Positions 26,310-34,602 of a stretch of 64,000 nucleotides of DNA are shown here, one piece after another. Every line of letters begins with the position of its first letter. Position 1 is the stretch's first letter. Where the stretch lies: the NCBI RefSeq assembly GCF_009650435.1, contig NZ_VVIP01000094.1, positions 91,577 through 155,576 on the forward strand. The letters are read 5' to 3'. Origin of the DNA: Foetidibacter luteolus. Its GTDB lineage: Bacteria; Bacteroidota; Bacteroidia; Chitinophagales; Chitinophagaceae. The position numbers and the translations under genes were made by a program. The notes below the pieces were generated by a model that saw nothing but the letters and a program-made list of their open reading frames with translations, was not told the origin of the DNA and searched no databases.

Positions 26310-26906
26310 ATGGCTTACGATAAATTCACGGTGTTAAAAAGTTCTGCCGTACCAATGCCGATTGAGAATGTGGATACCGACCAGATCATCCCGGCCCGCT
26401 TTTTAAAAGCCACCAAAAGGGAAGGCTTTGGCGATAACCTTTTCCGCGACTGGCGCTATAATGCCGACGATACGCCGAAAGCAGATTTTATCCTGAACAA
26501 CCCCATTTACTCCGGTAAAATATTGGTAGGTGGTAAAAATTTTGGCAGCGGCAGCAGCCGTGAACATGCCGCCTGGGCCATTTACGACTACGGCTTCCGT
26601 TGCGTGGTATCCAGCTTTTTTGCGGATATTTTTAAAAACAACTCGCTTAACATCGGCATTTTACCTGTAACGGTGAGTGCTGGCTTTTTGGATAAAATTT
26701 TCTCTGCCATTGAAGCAGACCCCAATACGGAACTGGAAGTAAACCTGCCTGAACAAACCATTACCATTCTTGCAACAGGCGAACAGGAATCATTTGAAAT
26801 CAACAGCTATAAAAAGCATAACCTGATGAATGGTTATGATGATATTGATTACCTGCAGGCGATGAAGGAAGACATTAAGGGCTTTGCAGAGGAGAGGATT
26901 TATTAA
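26310..26906 (+). CDS. leuD: 3-isopropylmalate dehydratase small subunit
   Basis: LeuD forms the swivel domain that completes the isopropylmalate isomerase active site with LeuC. The 198-residue protein shows NVDTDQIIPARFLK near residue 21 and the GGKNFGSGSSREHAAWAI motif near 75. Length is normal. A three-unit heptamer array (GTGAATG, GTGAGTA, GTGAATC) begins one base after its stop. Confidence 0.97.
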   Translation: MAYDKFTVLKSSAVPMPIENVDTDQIIPARFLKATKREGFGDNLFRDWRYNADDTPKADFILNNPIYSGKILVGGKNFGSGSSREHAAWAIYDYGFRCVVSSFFADIFKNNSLNIGILPVTVSAGFLDKIFSAIEADPNTELEVNLPEQTITILATGEQESFEINSYKKHNLMNGYDDIDYLQAMKEDIKGFAEERIY

Positions 26907-26907
26907 G

Positions 26908-26928
26908 GTGAATGGTGAGTAGTGAATC
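26908..26928 (+). repeat. Three-unit heptamer array directly after leuD
   Basis: GTGAATG, GTGAGTA and GTGAATC follow the leuD stop with one base between. The same units, inverted, make up much of the array at 40271-40452. A CTCCGAAGGAGAGG stem follows at 26959. Confidence 0.55.
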
Positions 26929-27037
26929 AAAGATTCTTAACAGGTTCTTCAAAGTTGCTCTCCGAAGGAGAGGGATTTAGGGTGAGGTCTAACCGGGTAG
27001 TGGAATAACAGCATTTTTTTACTTTTTCATTTAACAA

Positions 27038-28555
27038 GTGGCAGAAAGATATATTGAGATAATGGATACCACCCTGCGGGATGGGGAACAGACCAGCGGC
27101 GTCTCGTTCTCACCGTCGGAGAAACTAACGATTGCACAGCTATTATTAACCGAATTGAAGGTTGACCGTATCGAAATTGCTTCGGCACGTGTGTCAGACG
27201 GAGAGTTTGAAGCGGTGAAAGCTATTACCGGCTGGGCCGCATCTAATCATCTTTTAGACAAAGTGGAAGTGCTCACTTTTGTGGATGGCGAAACCTCCGT
27301 TGAATGGATGTTGAAGGCCGGCGCCAAAGTGATGAACCTGCTTACCAAAGGTTCGCTTAATCATCTAACGCACCAGTTAAAGAAAACACCGGAGCAACAT
27401 TTTAGCGAAGTGGCCGCGGTTATTGCATTGGCCAAGGCCAAAGGCCTTGAATGCAATGTGTACCTGGAAGACTGGAGCAATGGCATGCGGCATTCCAAAG
27501 AATATGTTTTTGCTTACCTGGATTTCTTAAGCAAACAGCCGGTTAAACGCATCATGCTGCCCGACACCCTGGGCATCTTAATTCCATCCGAAGTTTTTGA
27601 ATTCATCACCGAAATAAAACAGCGCTACCCCAACATTCATTTCGATTTTCATGCGCACAACGATTATGACCTTGGTACCGCCAACGTGTTGGAAGGCATT
27701 AAGGCTGGTGCATCGGGCATACATCTTACAGTTAATGGCATGGGCGAAAGGGCGGGCAATGCGCCGCTGGCCAGCGCCGTTGCGGTATTGAACGATTTTA
27801 TGCCGGAAGTAAAAACATCTGTCGTAGAAGAATCTTTATACCGCGTAAGTAAACTGGTAGAAACGTTTTCGGGCTTTCGTGTACCGGATAACAAGCCGGT
27901 GGTGGGAGAGAATGTATTTACACAAACAGCAGGCATTCATGCCGACGGCGATAAAAAGAACAAGCTTTATTTCAGCGACCTGATGCCGGAGCGTTTTGGC
28001 CGCCAGCGCAAATACGCGTTGGGCAAAACCAGCGGCAAGGCCAATATAGAAAACAACCTGGCGCAACTGGGCATTCAGCTTTCAGAGCCGGATTTAAAAA
28101 AGGTCACCCAGCGCATCATCGAACTTGGCGACCGCAAAGAAGTGGTTACCCAGGCCGATCTGCCTTATATTATTTCAGATATTCTCGACAGCAATACCAT
28201 TACCGAAAAGGTGCGCATCATAGATTATGTGCTCACGCATTCCAAGCACCTCAAGCCATCGGTATCGTTGCAGATATCCATTAACGGAGAACAATTTGAA
28301 GAGCATTCACAAGGCGATGGCCAGTACGACGCTTTTATGAATGCGCTGAAAAAAGTATATAAAAAACAGAAGCAGGAACTGCCGGTACTAACGGATTACG
28401 CGGTACGTATACCGCCCGGCGGCAAGAGCGATGCACTTTGTGAAACGGTAATCACCTGGGCGCACAACGGCAGGGAATTCAAGACCCGCGGCCTGGACAG
28501 CGACCAAACAGTATCGGCAATAAAGGCTACGCAGAAGATGTTGAACCTTTTGTAA
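27038..28555 (+). CDS. 2-isopropylmalate synthase / citramalate synthase family protein
   Basis: This enzyme class condenses acetyl-CoA with a 2-oxo acid (2-oxoisovalerate in LeuA, pyruvate in CimA). The 505-residue protein starts at GTG 27038 (AERYIEIMDTTLRDGEQTSG), has the metal site HAHND (H205, H207), GGxG-like NGMGERAGNAPL, and a C-terminal LeuA-type regulatory domain from about residue 390. The GTG is preferred to the ATG at 27062, which would cut into the first strand. The divergent length and place between leuD and leuB are typical of a second synthase in Bacteroidota, so citramalate synthesis for isoleucine is a real alternative to leucine synthesis. Confidence 0.88.
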   Translation: MAERYIEIMDTTLRDGEQTSGVSFSPSEKLTIAQLLLTELKVDRIEIASARVSDGEFEAVKAITGWAASNHLLDKVEVLTFVDGETSVEWMLKAGAKVMNLLTKGSLNHLTHQLKKTPEQHFSEVAAVIALAKAKGLECNVYLEDWSNGMRHSKEYVFAYLDFLSKQPVKRIMLPDTLGILIPSEVFEFITEIKQRYPNIHFDFHAHNDYDLGTANVLEGIKAGASGIHLTVNGMGERAGNAPLASAVAVLNDFMPEVKTSVVEESLYRVSKLVETFSGFRVPDNKPVVGENVFTQTAGIHADGDKKNKLYFSDLMPERFGRQRKYALGKTSGKANIENNLAQLGIQLSEPDLKKVTQRIIELGDRKEVVTQADLPYIISDILDSNTITEKVRIIDYVLTHSKHLKPSVSLQISINGEQFEEHSQGDGQYDAFMNALKKVYKKQKQELPVLTDYAVRIPPGGKSDALCETVITWAHNGREFKTRGLDSDQTVSAIKATQKMLNLL

Positions 28556-28594
28556 GGGGTAAAAGCACAAAGTTGTTGGAGGAAATCTTAGCGG

Positions 28595-28653
28595 GCTTTG
28601 CGCCTCTGCGTGAACTTTAGCAATACTCACGCCAAGGCGCTAAGGCGCAAAGC
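28595..28653. repeat. Long inverted repeat in synthase-leuB gap
   Basis: GCTTTGCGCCT (28595-28605) pairs perfectly with AGGCGCAAAGC (28643-28653), and GCGTGA (28608-28613) with TCACGC (28627-28632) inside it. Together they make a nested hairpin 40 bases after the synthase stop. It has no T-run, so it is a structural repeat more than a terminator. Confidence 0.55.
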
Positions 28654-28684
28654 TTCTCTTCTTTAGATAGGACGGAGGAGGTAG

Positions 28685-28735
28685 ATACCAGCTAACATTT
28701 TCATGGCATCTTCGTTGCGTCGCAAGCACTTCATC
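28685..28735 (-). repeat. Dispersed intergenic repeat R2 (minus orientation), upstream of leuB
   Basis: Read on the minus strand: GATGAAGTGCTTGCGACGCA, then ACGAAGATGCCATGAAAAT and GCTGGTATC, the R2 order. A GC-rich element ACTCCCTTTAGGGTGG ... CCCCTGCAGGGG (28805-28843) lies between it and the leuB start. Confidence 0.55.
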
Positions 28736-28852
28736 TTTAGTACTTGTGGCGGCTGCGGGCTGTAGTGTAACAGGTTCATAAAAATCAGAATATTAATTTT
28801 AAAAAACTCCCTTTAGGGTGGTGTAACACTTCCCCTGCAGGGGCTGGGTATT

Positions 28853-29923
28853 ATGACAAAACATATCTTAATCGTTCCTGGCGATGGTATAGGACAGGAA
28901 GTAACAGCAGTAGGTAAAAAAGTACTGGACAAGATAGCTGCCAAATTTGGCCATACGTTTACGTATGATGAAGCATTGATAGGCCATGTGGCCATAGAAG
29001 CAACCGGCGTTCCTTTGCCGGATGAATCATTGGAGAAAATGCGTCAGTCGGATGCGGTATTGTTTGGTGCGGTGGGCCATCCAAAATACGATAACGACCC
29101 TTCGGCCAAAGTACGGCCGGAACAGGGTTTGTTGAAGATGCGCAAAGAGCTGGGCCTGTACGCCAACCTTCGCCCCATCAAATTGTTTGATGAGTTGTTG
29201 GGTGCGTCCAGCATTAAACCGGAGATATTAAAAGGCGCCGACATTCTTTTCTTCCGTGAGCTGACCGGCGATATTTACTTCGGCGAAAAAGGCCGCAAGA
29301 ACAACGGCGATACCGCTTTTGATATTGCTGAATACAGCCGCTATGAAGTAGAACGCATTGCACGAAAAGCTTTCGATGCAGCACGTACCAGGAGAAAGAA
29401 ATTATGTTCCGTTGATAAAGCCAACGTTATTGAAACATCCAGGCTTTGGAGAGAAGTGATACAAAAAGTTGCGACTGAATATCCTGATGTGGAAGTAGAA
29501 CACCAGTTTGTGGATGCTACAGCCATGTTACTCATTAAAGACCCGCGCCGTTTTGATGTAGTGGTTACCGCCAATCTTTTCGGCGATATATTAACTGATG
29601 AAGCATCCCAGATTGCAGGTTCTATGGGTATGCTGGCCTCCGCATCTATTGGTGATGGAACAGGTGTATATGAACCCATCCATGGTTCTGCGCATGACAT
29701 TACCGGTAAAGGTGTGGCAAACCCATTGGCTTCCATTTTATCTGCCGCTTTATTACTCGATATTTCTTTTGGATTGAAAGAAGAATCAGAAGCTGTTATC
29801 AGCGCTGTTGACCAGGTATTGAAAGAAGGCTGGCGCACCCGTGATATTGCAGACCCAGGCACAGCAGCAGACAAGATTTTAGGAACAGAAGCGATAGGGG
29901 AACAAGTGCTGAAGTTTTTGTAA
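28853..29923 (+). CDS. leuB: 3-isopropylmalate dehydrogenase
   Basis: LeuB oxidises and decarboxylates 3-isopropylmalate to 2-oxoisocaproate using NAD. The 356-residue protein has the GDGIGQEV nucleotide-side loop at the start, LRKELGLYANLRPIK-like substrate region (RKELGLYANLRPIKLF), and the acidic metal site in NLFGDILTDEASQIAGSMGM. The HGSAHDITGKGVANP segment is the NAD-binding signature. It ends the leucine cluster and is followed 28 bases later by a strong terminator. Confidence 0.98.
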   Translation: MTKHILIVPGDGIGQEVTAVGKKVLDKIAAKFGHTFTYDEALIGHVAIEATGVPLPDESLEKMRQSDAVLFGAVGHPKYDNDPSAKVRPEQGLLKMRKELGLYANLRPIKLFDELLGASSIKPEILKGADILFFRELTGDIYFGEKGRKNNGDTAFDIAEYSRYEVERIARKAFDAARTRRKKLCSVDKANVIETSRLWREVIQKVATEYPDVEVEHQFVDATAMLLIKDPRRFDVVVTANLFGDILTDEASQIAGSMGMLASASIGDGTGVYEPIHGSAHDITGKGVANPLASILSAALLLDISFGLKEESEAVISAVDQVLKEGWRTRDIADPGTAADKILGTEAIGEQVLKFL

Positions 29924-29951
29924 GGAGAAGGTTATACAGTTATATTTTTAT

Positions 29952-29979
29952 AAAGGGCCGCAAGGCCCTTTTTGTTTTT
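29952..29979 (+). terminator. Intrinsic terminator after leuB
   Basis: AAAGGGCC, loop GCAA, GGCCCTTT make a perfect 8-base stem with a tetraloop, followed by TTGTTTTT. It is the clearest rho-independent terminator of the window and marks the end of the leucine cluster. Confidence 0.9.
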
Positions 29980-29988
29980 GCAAAATTG

Positions 29989-30017
29989 TTATGAATAAAC
30001 TATAAATTTATTCATAA
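29989..30017. repeat. Perfect AT-rich inverted repeat before the secreted orphan gene
   Basis: TTATGAATAAA and TTTATTCATAA are perfect inverted 11-base arms around a 7-base spacer. The element lies between the leuB terminator and the ATG at 30047, so it could be an operator or overlap the promoter of that gene. Confidence 0.5.
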
Positions 30018-30046
30018 CCGAACCATTTGAATAAAACCTTCATCCC

Positions 30047-31333
30047 ATGAACCATATACGCTTAATCATTCTTTGTTGGATGTACTTTTTTGTTATTCAA
30101 CCCTGCTTTTGCCAGCAAAATGAAGACAATTCAGATGAAGCTAAAATAATTGAGAGGTGGAGGCCCCTGGACTTTCAGCGTTCATCAGTGCCTGTTCTAA
30201 AACTACCAAAACGCAAGAATGATTCACCGCTTTTTTGCGATGAGATGATACCATATAAGAGCGGCTATATTATCAATTCAATTACCTCATCAAAGGGTGG
30301 CGGAAAGTACACTGTTACTACCTCTTATTATTATTACGATTTGAGGGGAAACAAGCTGTCAGATTTATCTTTTACGGGTATTGATACAATTGAATCCATT
30401 ATTCCGGATGATAGTAAAGGCTTATATGTTTCATATAAAAAATCAGGCAGCAGGATTATTTCTTTTTTATCTGCGGGTGTGGAAAAGCATCTTGAGACGC
30501 TGGCGCCTTCTGACATTAGGATGCAAATAGATACAGCAAAATGGCTAAAGCTGGGATATGATAATGGCAATTTGTATGCTTTAACCCCGGGTGCAGTAAT
30601 TTTTTATTCTTCTGATAAATGGTCAACGATTGTAAACTATTCGCTTGATGAATTTTATGTAAACACACTGAAGTATAAACGTACCGGTTCTATTCTTCCC
30701 ACCAAAAATCTTGTGATTGCCGGTCGTGACATATGGTTTTTACAGGAGGTTGTTCAGGACAGAACCTGCCTCTTGCTAAAGCTTGACACACAATCAGGTT
30801 ATTTATCAGATTTTTTTATTTCTGTTGATTACACCGATAATTACTTTAAACAGATTAATGATTTTATGATTTTGGCAGATTCATCATTATTGGTTTTTGC
30901 TAGCAGGCTGATGGGCAAATCCCTGGTATTAAAATATCGGGAAAACCCTGAAGTGTGGATTTTTAATAATGTTTTGAAAAATGTATTATTCTACCAGGAA
31001 GAAGCGATGGTGGCAACAACAGCTACAGTAAACAATGATACCCTTTTGATGGCAGCAACAAATGGGATATTCGCAAAATATGGGGATATAATAGTTCCAC
31101 TGGTAAAACTGGAAAATACCCACCAGGATATAAAAGACAAAGAAGATGGCTTAATAGATTTTGAGTTTATACCGAGAAGCATGATCAAGGTAGCAAACAA
31201 TCAATTTTTAATTGGCGGTATGTTTGGTGGCTTGTATATAGTTGACCTTAATAAATTTTCGATAAAAGCTCTTGATGATGTAAAATCTTCTAAAGTAGAA
31301 AGAATGGATATTCTTAGCCTAACTTTAAATTAA
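30047..31333 (+). CDS. Secreted protein of unknown function
   Basis: I do not recognise this family. The 428-residue protein begins with a signal peptide (LIILCWMYFFVIQPCFCQQ). The mature part is a series of short beta-strand blocks, each with a hydrophobic strand and an acidic turn (for example IIPDDSKGLYVSYKK, NLVIAGRDIWFLQE, DSSLLVFASRL, NDTLLMAATNGIFA, NNQFLIGGMFGGLYIVD). That spacing resembles a beta propeller of the WD/Kelch or two-component-regulator kind. DNA is AT-richer than in the neighbours and the gene stands alone, so recent acquisition is possible. Confidence 0.7.
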   Translation: MNHIRLIILCWMYFFVIQPCFCQQNEDNSDEAKIIERWRPLDFQRSSVPVLKLPKRKNDSPLFCDEMIPYKSGYIINSITSSKGGGKYTVTTSYYYYDLRGNKLSDLSFTGIDTIESIIPDDSKGLYVSYKKSGSRIISFLSAGVEKHLETLAPSDIRMQIDTAKWLKLGYDNGNLYALTPGAVIFYSSDKWSTIVNYSLDEFYVNTLKYKRTGSILPTKNLVIAGRDIWFLQEVVQDRTCLLLKLDTQSGYLSDFFISVDYTDNYFKQINDFMILADSSLLVFASRLMGKSLVLKYRENPEVWIFNNVLKNVLFYQEEAMVATTATVNNDTLLMAATNGIFAKYGDIIVPLVKLENTHQDIKDKEDGLIDFEFIPRSMIKVANNQFLIGGMFGGLYIVDLNKFSIKALDDVKSSKVERMDILSLTLN

Positions 31334-31335
31334 AC

Positions 31336-31475
31336 CTACCCGGGTCTGAAAAGCCGCCCAATGAACAGAACGATGAAGTGCTTGATTATTATTTGTTCTT
31401 TCACTGAAAGACCAAATAATAACAAAACCATGTTTGCAACAGGCGATACCATGAAAATATGTCGCTGGTATCATG
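31336..31475 (+). repeat. Repeat R2 copy interrupted by a 37-base hairpin
   Basis: The left half, CTACCCGGGTCTGAAAAGC to AACGATGAAGTGCTTG, and the right half, TTGCAACAGGCGATACCATG to TGTCGCTGGTATC, match R2. About 50 bases are inserted in the TTGCGACGCAA core. Inside the insert TTATTATTTG..TCTTTC (31386-31402) pairs with GAAAGA..CAAATAATAA (31406-31422) with one mismatch and an ACT loop. Confidence 0.65.
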
Positions 31476-31556
31476 CCGGTTCTCCATTAAACGGGCGTAA
31501 GGCCGTTTCAATATATTTCCATTTTATCTGTTGCTTTGTAACTTTTACTTGTTGCT

Positions 31557-32027
31557 ATGAATTTACAACCTGGTACATTTCTGCAAAACGCACCGGGGTT
31601 GGATGACCCCAACTTTAATGACGCGATGCTGTTTATTACCGAACATAATGCCAACGGTGCGGTAGGCTTTGTGATAAACAGGTTATTCAACCGTGCCCTA
31701 AACGAACTGGAAGAATTCAGCCAAAGCATTGCCTTTCCTTTATACGAGGGCGGCCCCGTTGATAAGGAGCACCTTTATTTTATCCATCGCCGGCCAGACA
31801 GGATAGAAGGCGGTTCGCCTGTTGCCGGCAACCTGTATTTTGGCGGTAATTTTCAGCAGGCGGTTAGCAGCATCAATAAAGGCACTGTTAACCAACAGGA
31901 CATTAAAATATTCATCGGCTATTGCGGCTGGGACGCCGGGGAACTGGAAGCCGAAATTGCGGAGGGCGGCTGGCTGCTGGTTGAAAATGAGCTTTCCCTC
32001 GTGTTTGCCCCGCCTGCAACTTCATGA
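31557..32027 (+). CDS. yqgE: YqgE/AlgH family protein
   Basis: YqgE (DUF179) is a widespread cytosolic protein whose molecular role is not settled. The 156-residue protein shows the family pattern: PGTFLQNAPGLDDPNFNDAM, then VLITEHN-like MLFITEHNANGAVGFVINR, YEGGPVDKEHLYFIHR, and GYCGWDAGELEAEIAEGGWL near the end. Length is slightly short of the usual 180-190. It is convergent with the azoreductase gene; R4 repeat sequence fills the 71 bases between them. Confidence 0.93.
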   Translation: MNLQPGTFLQNAPGLDDPNFNDAMLFITEHNANGAVGFVINRLFNRALNELEEFSQSIAFPLYEGGPVDKEHLYFIHRRPDRIEGGSPVAGNLYFGGNFQQAVSSINKGTVNQQDIKIFIGYCGWDAGELEAEIAEGGWLLVENELSLVFAPPATS

Positions 32028-32046
32028 TTTTGTGGGCGCTTGGCCT

Positions 32047-32095
32047 GGGTTTCGACAGGCTCAACCTGACATTCGGCAAGCTCGACCTGAATTCA
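32047..32095 (+). repeat. Dispersed repeat R4 between yqgE and azoR
   Basis: TTTCGACAGGCTCAACCTGA, a short spacer, and TTCGGCAAGCTCGACCTGAA give two adjacent copies of the R4 unit. Other copies are at 14353 and 33358. Confidence 0.55.
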
Positions 32096-32098
32096 CTT

Positions 32099-32713
32099 TT
32101 AATAAGCGTAGGCATCAATAGCATTCAACGCCTGTTGCAGGCTTTGCTCACGTAACGCAGGCAGGGCCATACCTTCAGCCCTGAACACAGTTACATCCTT
32201 CATGCCGAGGAAGCCGAGAAAGGAACGCAGGTAAGGCTCTGTGTTATCAATGGCCTTCATTGGCTCTGCGGAATAGACCCCGCCCAAAGCAATAGCCAGG
32301 TATACTTTCTTGCCTTTTACCAGGCCTTCAGGCACGCCGGCCGCATTTTGATAGGTAAAGGTTTTGCCAGGCACGGCAATATGGTCAAGCCAGGATTTAA
32401 GGGTAGAGGGGATGTTGAAGTTGTAGAAAGGGACGGCGATGACGATAACATCCGCTTCGGTTACTTCCTTCACCAACATGTCTGCGTAGGCCGCGGCTGT
32501 GGATTGCGGCTGTGTACGCTCCTGCTCAGGGGTACGCAACGCTAAAAAGCCTAATGCGCCCAGGTGTGGCACGGGCTCCAGGCTAAGGTCTCTTTCTATA
32601 ACCACACTGCCCGGGTAGGTATTTTGTAACTGTTCAATAATTTCAGCAGACAACTGCCTGCTTACAGACTGAGCGCCATTGATGCTTGATTGTATACTTA
32701 GAATCTTTGCCAT
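32099..32713 (-). CDS. azoR: FMN-dependent NADH-azoreductase
   Basis: AzoR reduces azo compounds and quinones with NADH using FMN; the fold is a flavodoxin-like NAD(P)H:quinone oxidoreductase. The start at 32713 (MAKILSIQSSINGAQSVSRQ, 204 residues) puts the FMN-phosphate loop at residues 8-17. Further motifs are VPFYNFNIPSTLKSWLDHIA and the ALGGVYS flavin loop. An upstream in-frame ATG at 32830 runs through the operator and is rejected. It is divergent from an HxlR regulator, an arrangement usual for quinone- or electrophile-responsive control. Confidence 0.95.
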   Translation of the reverse strand: MAKILSIQSSINGAQSVSRQLSAEIIEQLQNTYPGSVVIERDLSLEPVPHLGALGFLALRTPEQERTQPQSTAAAYADMLVKEVTEADVIVIAVPFYNFNIPSTLKSWLDHIAVPGKTFTYQNAAGVPEGLVKGKKVYLAIALGGVYSAEPMKAIDNTEPYLRSFLGFLGMKDVTVFRAEGMALPALREQSLQQALNAIDAYAY

Positions 32714-32775
32714 AGTCATCATACATTTTAATTGTCCTGCAAAGCTCAACCACTTAACTTTCCAAAGTACAGCAG

Positions 32776-32817
32776 TTACCTGTTGGTAAGCAGTTAACAC
32801 CGGTAACCAACAGGTAA
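32776..32817. promoter_or_regulatory. Candidate HxlR operator between azoR and the regulator
   Basis: TTACCTGTTGGT (32776-32787) and ACCAACAGGTAA (32806-32817) form a perfect 12-base inverted repeat with an 18-base spacer. It lies in the 122-base divergent region, 18 bases before the regulator's ATG, and should overlap both promoters. Length and place fit an HxlR-type dimer or paired-dimer site. Confidence 0.65.
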
Positions 32818-32835
32818 GCGTAACTTGCACCCATT

Positions 32836-33183
32836 ATGCAAAAGATAGATCACAAAGACTGCCAGGCATCGTTGCTGCCTATCAGGGATGCGATGGATGT
32901 TATTAACGGCAAATGGAAGTTGCTGATCTACATTTCCATAGCCAACGGTAACAGCAGGTTCAGGGAGATTGAAAGGAGCATACCGGATATTTCTTCCAAA
33001 GTACTGGCCAAAGAATTAAAAGAACTGGAGGCAAACCAGCTTATTAAGAGAACAGTTTATGATGCCACACCTGCGCTTGTAGAATATACCGCTACGGAAT
33101 ACTCAAAGGGCCTGGGCGATGTATTGACTGCCCTGAAAGATTGGGGTACCCGCCACCGTAACCAGATTATGAGCAAAGCATAA
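32836..33183 (+). CDS. HxlR-family transcriptional regulator
   Basis: HxlR (DUF24) proteins are winged-helix regulators that often sense electrophiles or oxidants. The 115-residue protein shows DAMDVINGKWKLLIYISIANG, FREIERSIPDISSKVLAKELKEL (recognition helix) and LIKRTVYDATPALVEYTATEYSKGL (wing). C9 in HKDCQAS is near the usual redox-active cysteine. Divergent from azoR with a perfect inverted repeat between them, so control of azoR is very likely. Confidence 0.93.
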   Translation: MQKIDHKDCQASLLPIRDAMDVINGKWKLLIYISIANGNSRFREIERSIPDISSKVLAKELKELEANQLIKRTVYDATPALVEYTATEYSKGLGDVLTALKDWGTRHRNQIMSKA

Positions 33184-33295
33184 AAAGTAAGCATAGCGGC
33201 AACAATTATTTCCTAATAATCCGGAAGCGCTTGCCTTGCGGTCATTCCTGGCGTAAGCCCACTATTCAATATTCAATGTCGTTTAGTTAAGTATG

Positions 33296-33388
33296 TCAGC
33301 CTGAGTTCCGAAACTTCGGAATCGAAGGCAGATTCATAAAAGATGGCTGAACAAAACGGTTTCGACAAGCTCAACCTGACATCGCGTT
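33296..33388. repeat. R4-type repeat downstream of the HxlR gene
   Basis: GTCAGCCTGAGTTCCGAAAC at one end and GGTTTCGACAAGCTCAACCT at the other are imperfect inverted copies of the R4 unit. With a two-unit ATTCAAT heptamer at 33264 they fill much of the 306-base gap 33184-33489; no gene is seen there. Confidence 0.45.
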
Positions 33389-33489
33389 CTTAACTAAACG
33401 AAACTGATTCCACATTCTCCATATAACATTTTTACCAGCGGTAACCGCTTTTTGCGGAATACAATTTCCTTTGTTGAAAATTAACAGCG

Positions 33490-34602
33490 ATGAGAAAGTG
33501 TTTGCCCTTCGTTCTTTTCTTTTGTATAACATGCTTATCACAGGCCAGCAGCCAGGCCTTGCGTATTCCTGATGCTACCAACCAGGTACGCCTTGCAGGC
33601 GCAAAAATTGGTGTTACAGAAATTCAGGTGCATTACAGTTCACCCGGCGTTAAAGGCAGGGAAGGAAAAATATACGGAACTAATGTAGTTCCTTTTGGTT
33701 ACCAGGTGCTGGGCTACGGCTCCAATGTAGCCTCGCCGTGGCGGGCTGGTGCTGATGAGTGCACCACCCTGTCATTCTCCACCGATGTGTTGATAAATGG
33801 CAAAAAACTGCCTGCCGGTAAATATGCATTCTTTATAGAAGTACATGAGGACAACAGCACACTTATTTTCAATAAGAACACTAAAGAATGGGGCAGCTAC
33901 TTCTACCGTAAGGAACTGGATGTGCTGCATGTGCCCACTATTCAGCAAAAGAACCTGCCCGTTATGCAGGAGAGGCTACTGTATGAGTTTGCCAACCAAA
34001 CGGATAATTCCATTGACATTAACCTGCTGTGGGAAAGATGGCGCTTCCCAATTAAAGTAGAAGTAGACCTTAAGAGCACTGTGCTGGAAAACATTCGTGA
34101 ACAGATGAGCGGGGCTATCGGCTTTGACCCGCCCAGCCTGGAAGCTGCTGCCCGTTGGTGCGTAGAGAATGATACCAACCATACCGAAGCGCTCAACTGG
34201 ATTAACAGCGCTGTTGACCCTAACCTGGGCGGCAGAAATACGTTCAATGCCTTGTCCACCAAAGCTGCACTGCTGAGAAAGCTGGGCAACCAGCAGGAAG
34301 CCACCACGCTGATGAACACCGCTATGGAGCAGGCAAGTGCGATAGAGCTGCATGGGTACGGCCGCCAGTTGCTGGCTGAAAATAAACTAGCCGAAGCATT
34401 GGCCGTATTTCAAAAAAATTACGACAAAAACAAAGGCGCCTGGCCCACCAATATGGGTATGATGCGGGTATATTCCGCTATGGGTAACTACAAAAAAGCA
34501 TTGGAATATGCTAAAGCCGCTTTGCCACAGGCGCCGGAGGCACAAACCAAACAATTTTTGGAAACAGCAATTAAAACACTGGCAGAAGGGAAGGCACTGT
34601 GA
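33490..34602 (+). CDS. DUF2911 and TPR domain secreted protein
   Basis: The 370-residue protein has a signal peptide (LPFVLFFCITCLSQASSQA) and a DUF2911 domain at about residues 25-165. VHYSSPGVKGREIYG-like text (IQVHYSSPGVKGREGKIYG), PWRAGADECTTLSFSTDV and LPAGKYAFFIEVHEDNSTLIFN are typical. From about 220 to the end, repeats of the helix-turn-helix kind (AALLRKLGNQQEATTLMNTA, ALAVFQKNYDKNKGAW, GMMRVYSAMGNYKKALEYAK) are TPR-like. DUF2911 proteins are common in Bacteroidota; the role is unknown. No partner gene is adjacent. The 396-base gap after it (34603-34998) shows no recognisable gene or repeat. Confidence 0.88.
   Translation: MRKCLPFVLFFCITCLSQASSQALRIPDATNQVRLAGAKIGVTEIQVHYSSPGVKGREGKIYGTNVVPFGYQVLGYGSNVASPWRAGADECTTLSFSTDVLINGKKLPAGKYAFFIEVHEDNSTLIFNKNTKEWGSYFYRKELDVLHVPTIQQKNLPVMQERLLYEFANQTDNSIDINLLWERWRFPIKVEVDLKSTVLENIREQMSGAIGFDPPSLEAAARWCVENDTNHTEALNWINSAVDPNLGGRNTFNALSTKAALLRKLGNQQEATTLMNTAMEQASAIELHGYGRQLLAENKLAEALAVFQKNYDKNKGAWPTNMGMMRVYSAMGNYKKALEYAKAALPQAPEAQTKQFLETAIKTLAEGKAL

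Noticed and set aside
27038..28555. Unqualified assignment as leuA
   Set aside because: The 505-residue form between leuD and leuB may be a citramalate synthase; sequence reading alone does not separate the two substrates.
28595..28653. Terminator after the isopropylmalate/citramalate synthase gene
   Set aside because: The nested hairpin has no T-run on either side and lies between two genes of one pathway; treated as a structural repeat.
32714..32830. N-terminal extension of the azoreductase to ATG 32830
   Set aside because: The extension runs through the inverted repeat and promoter region, and the family starts at MAKILSIQS.
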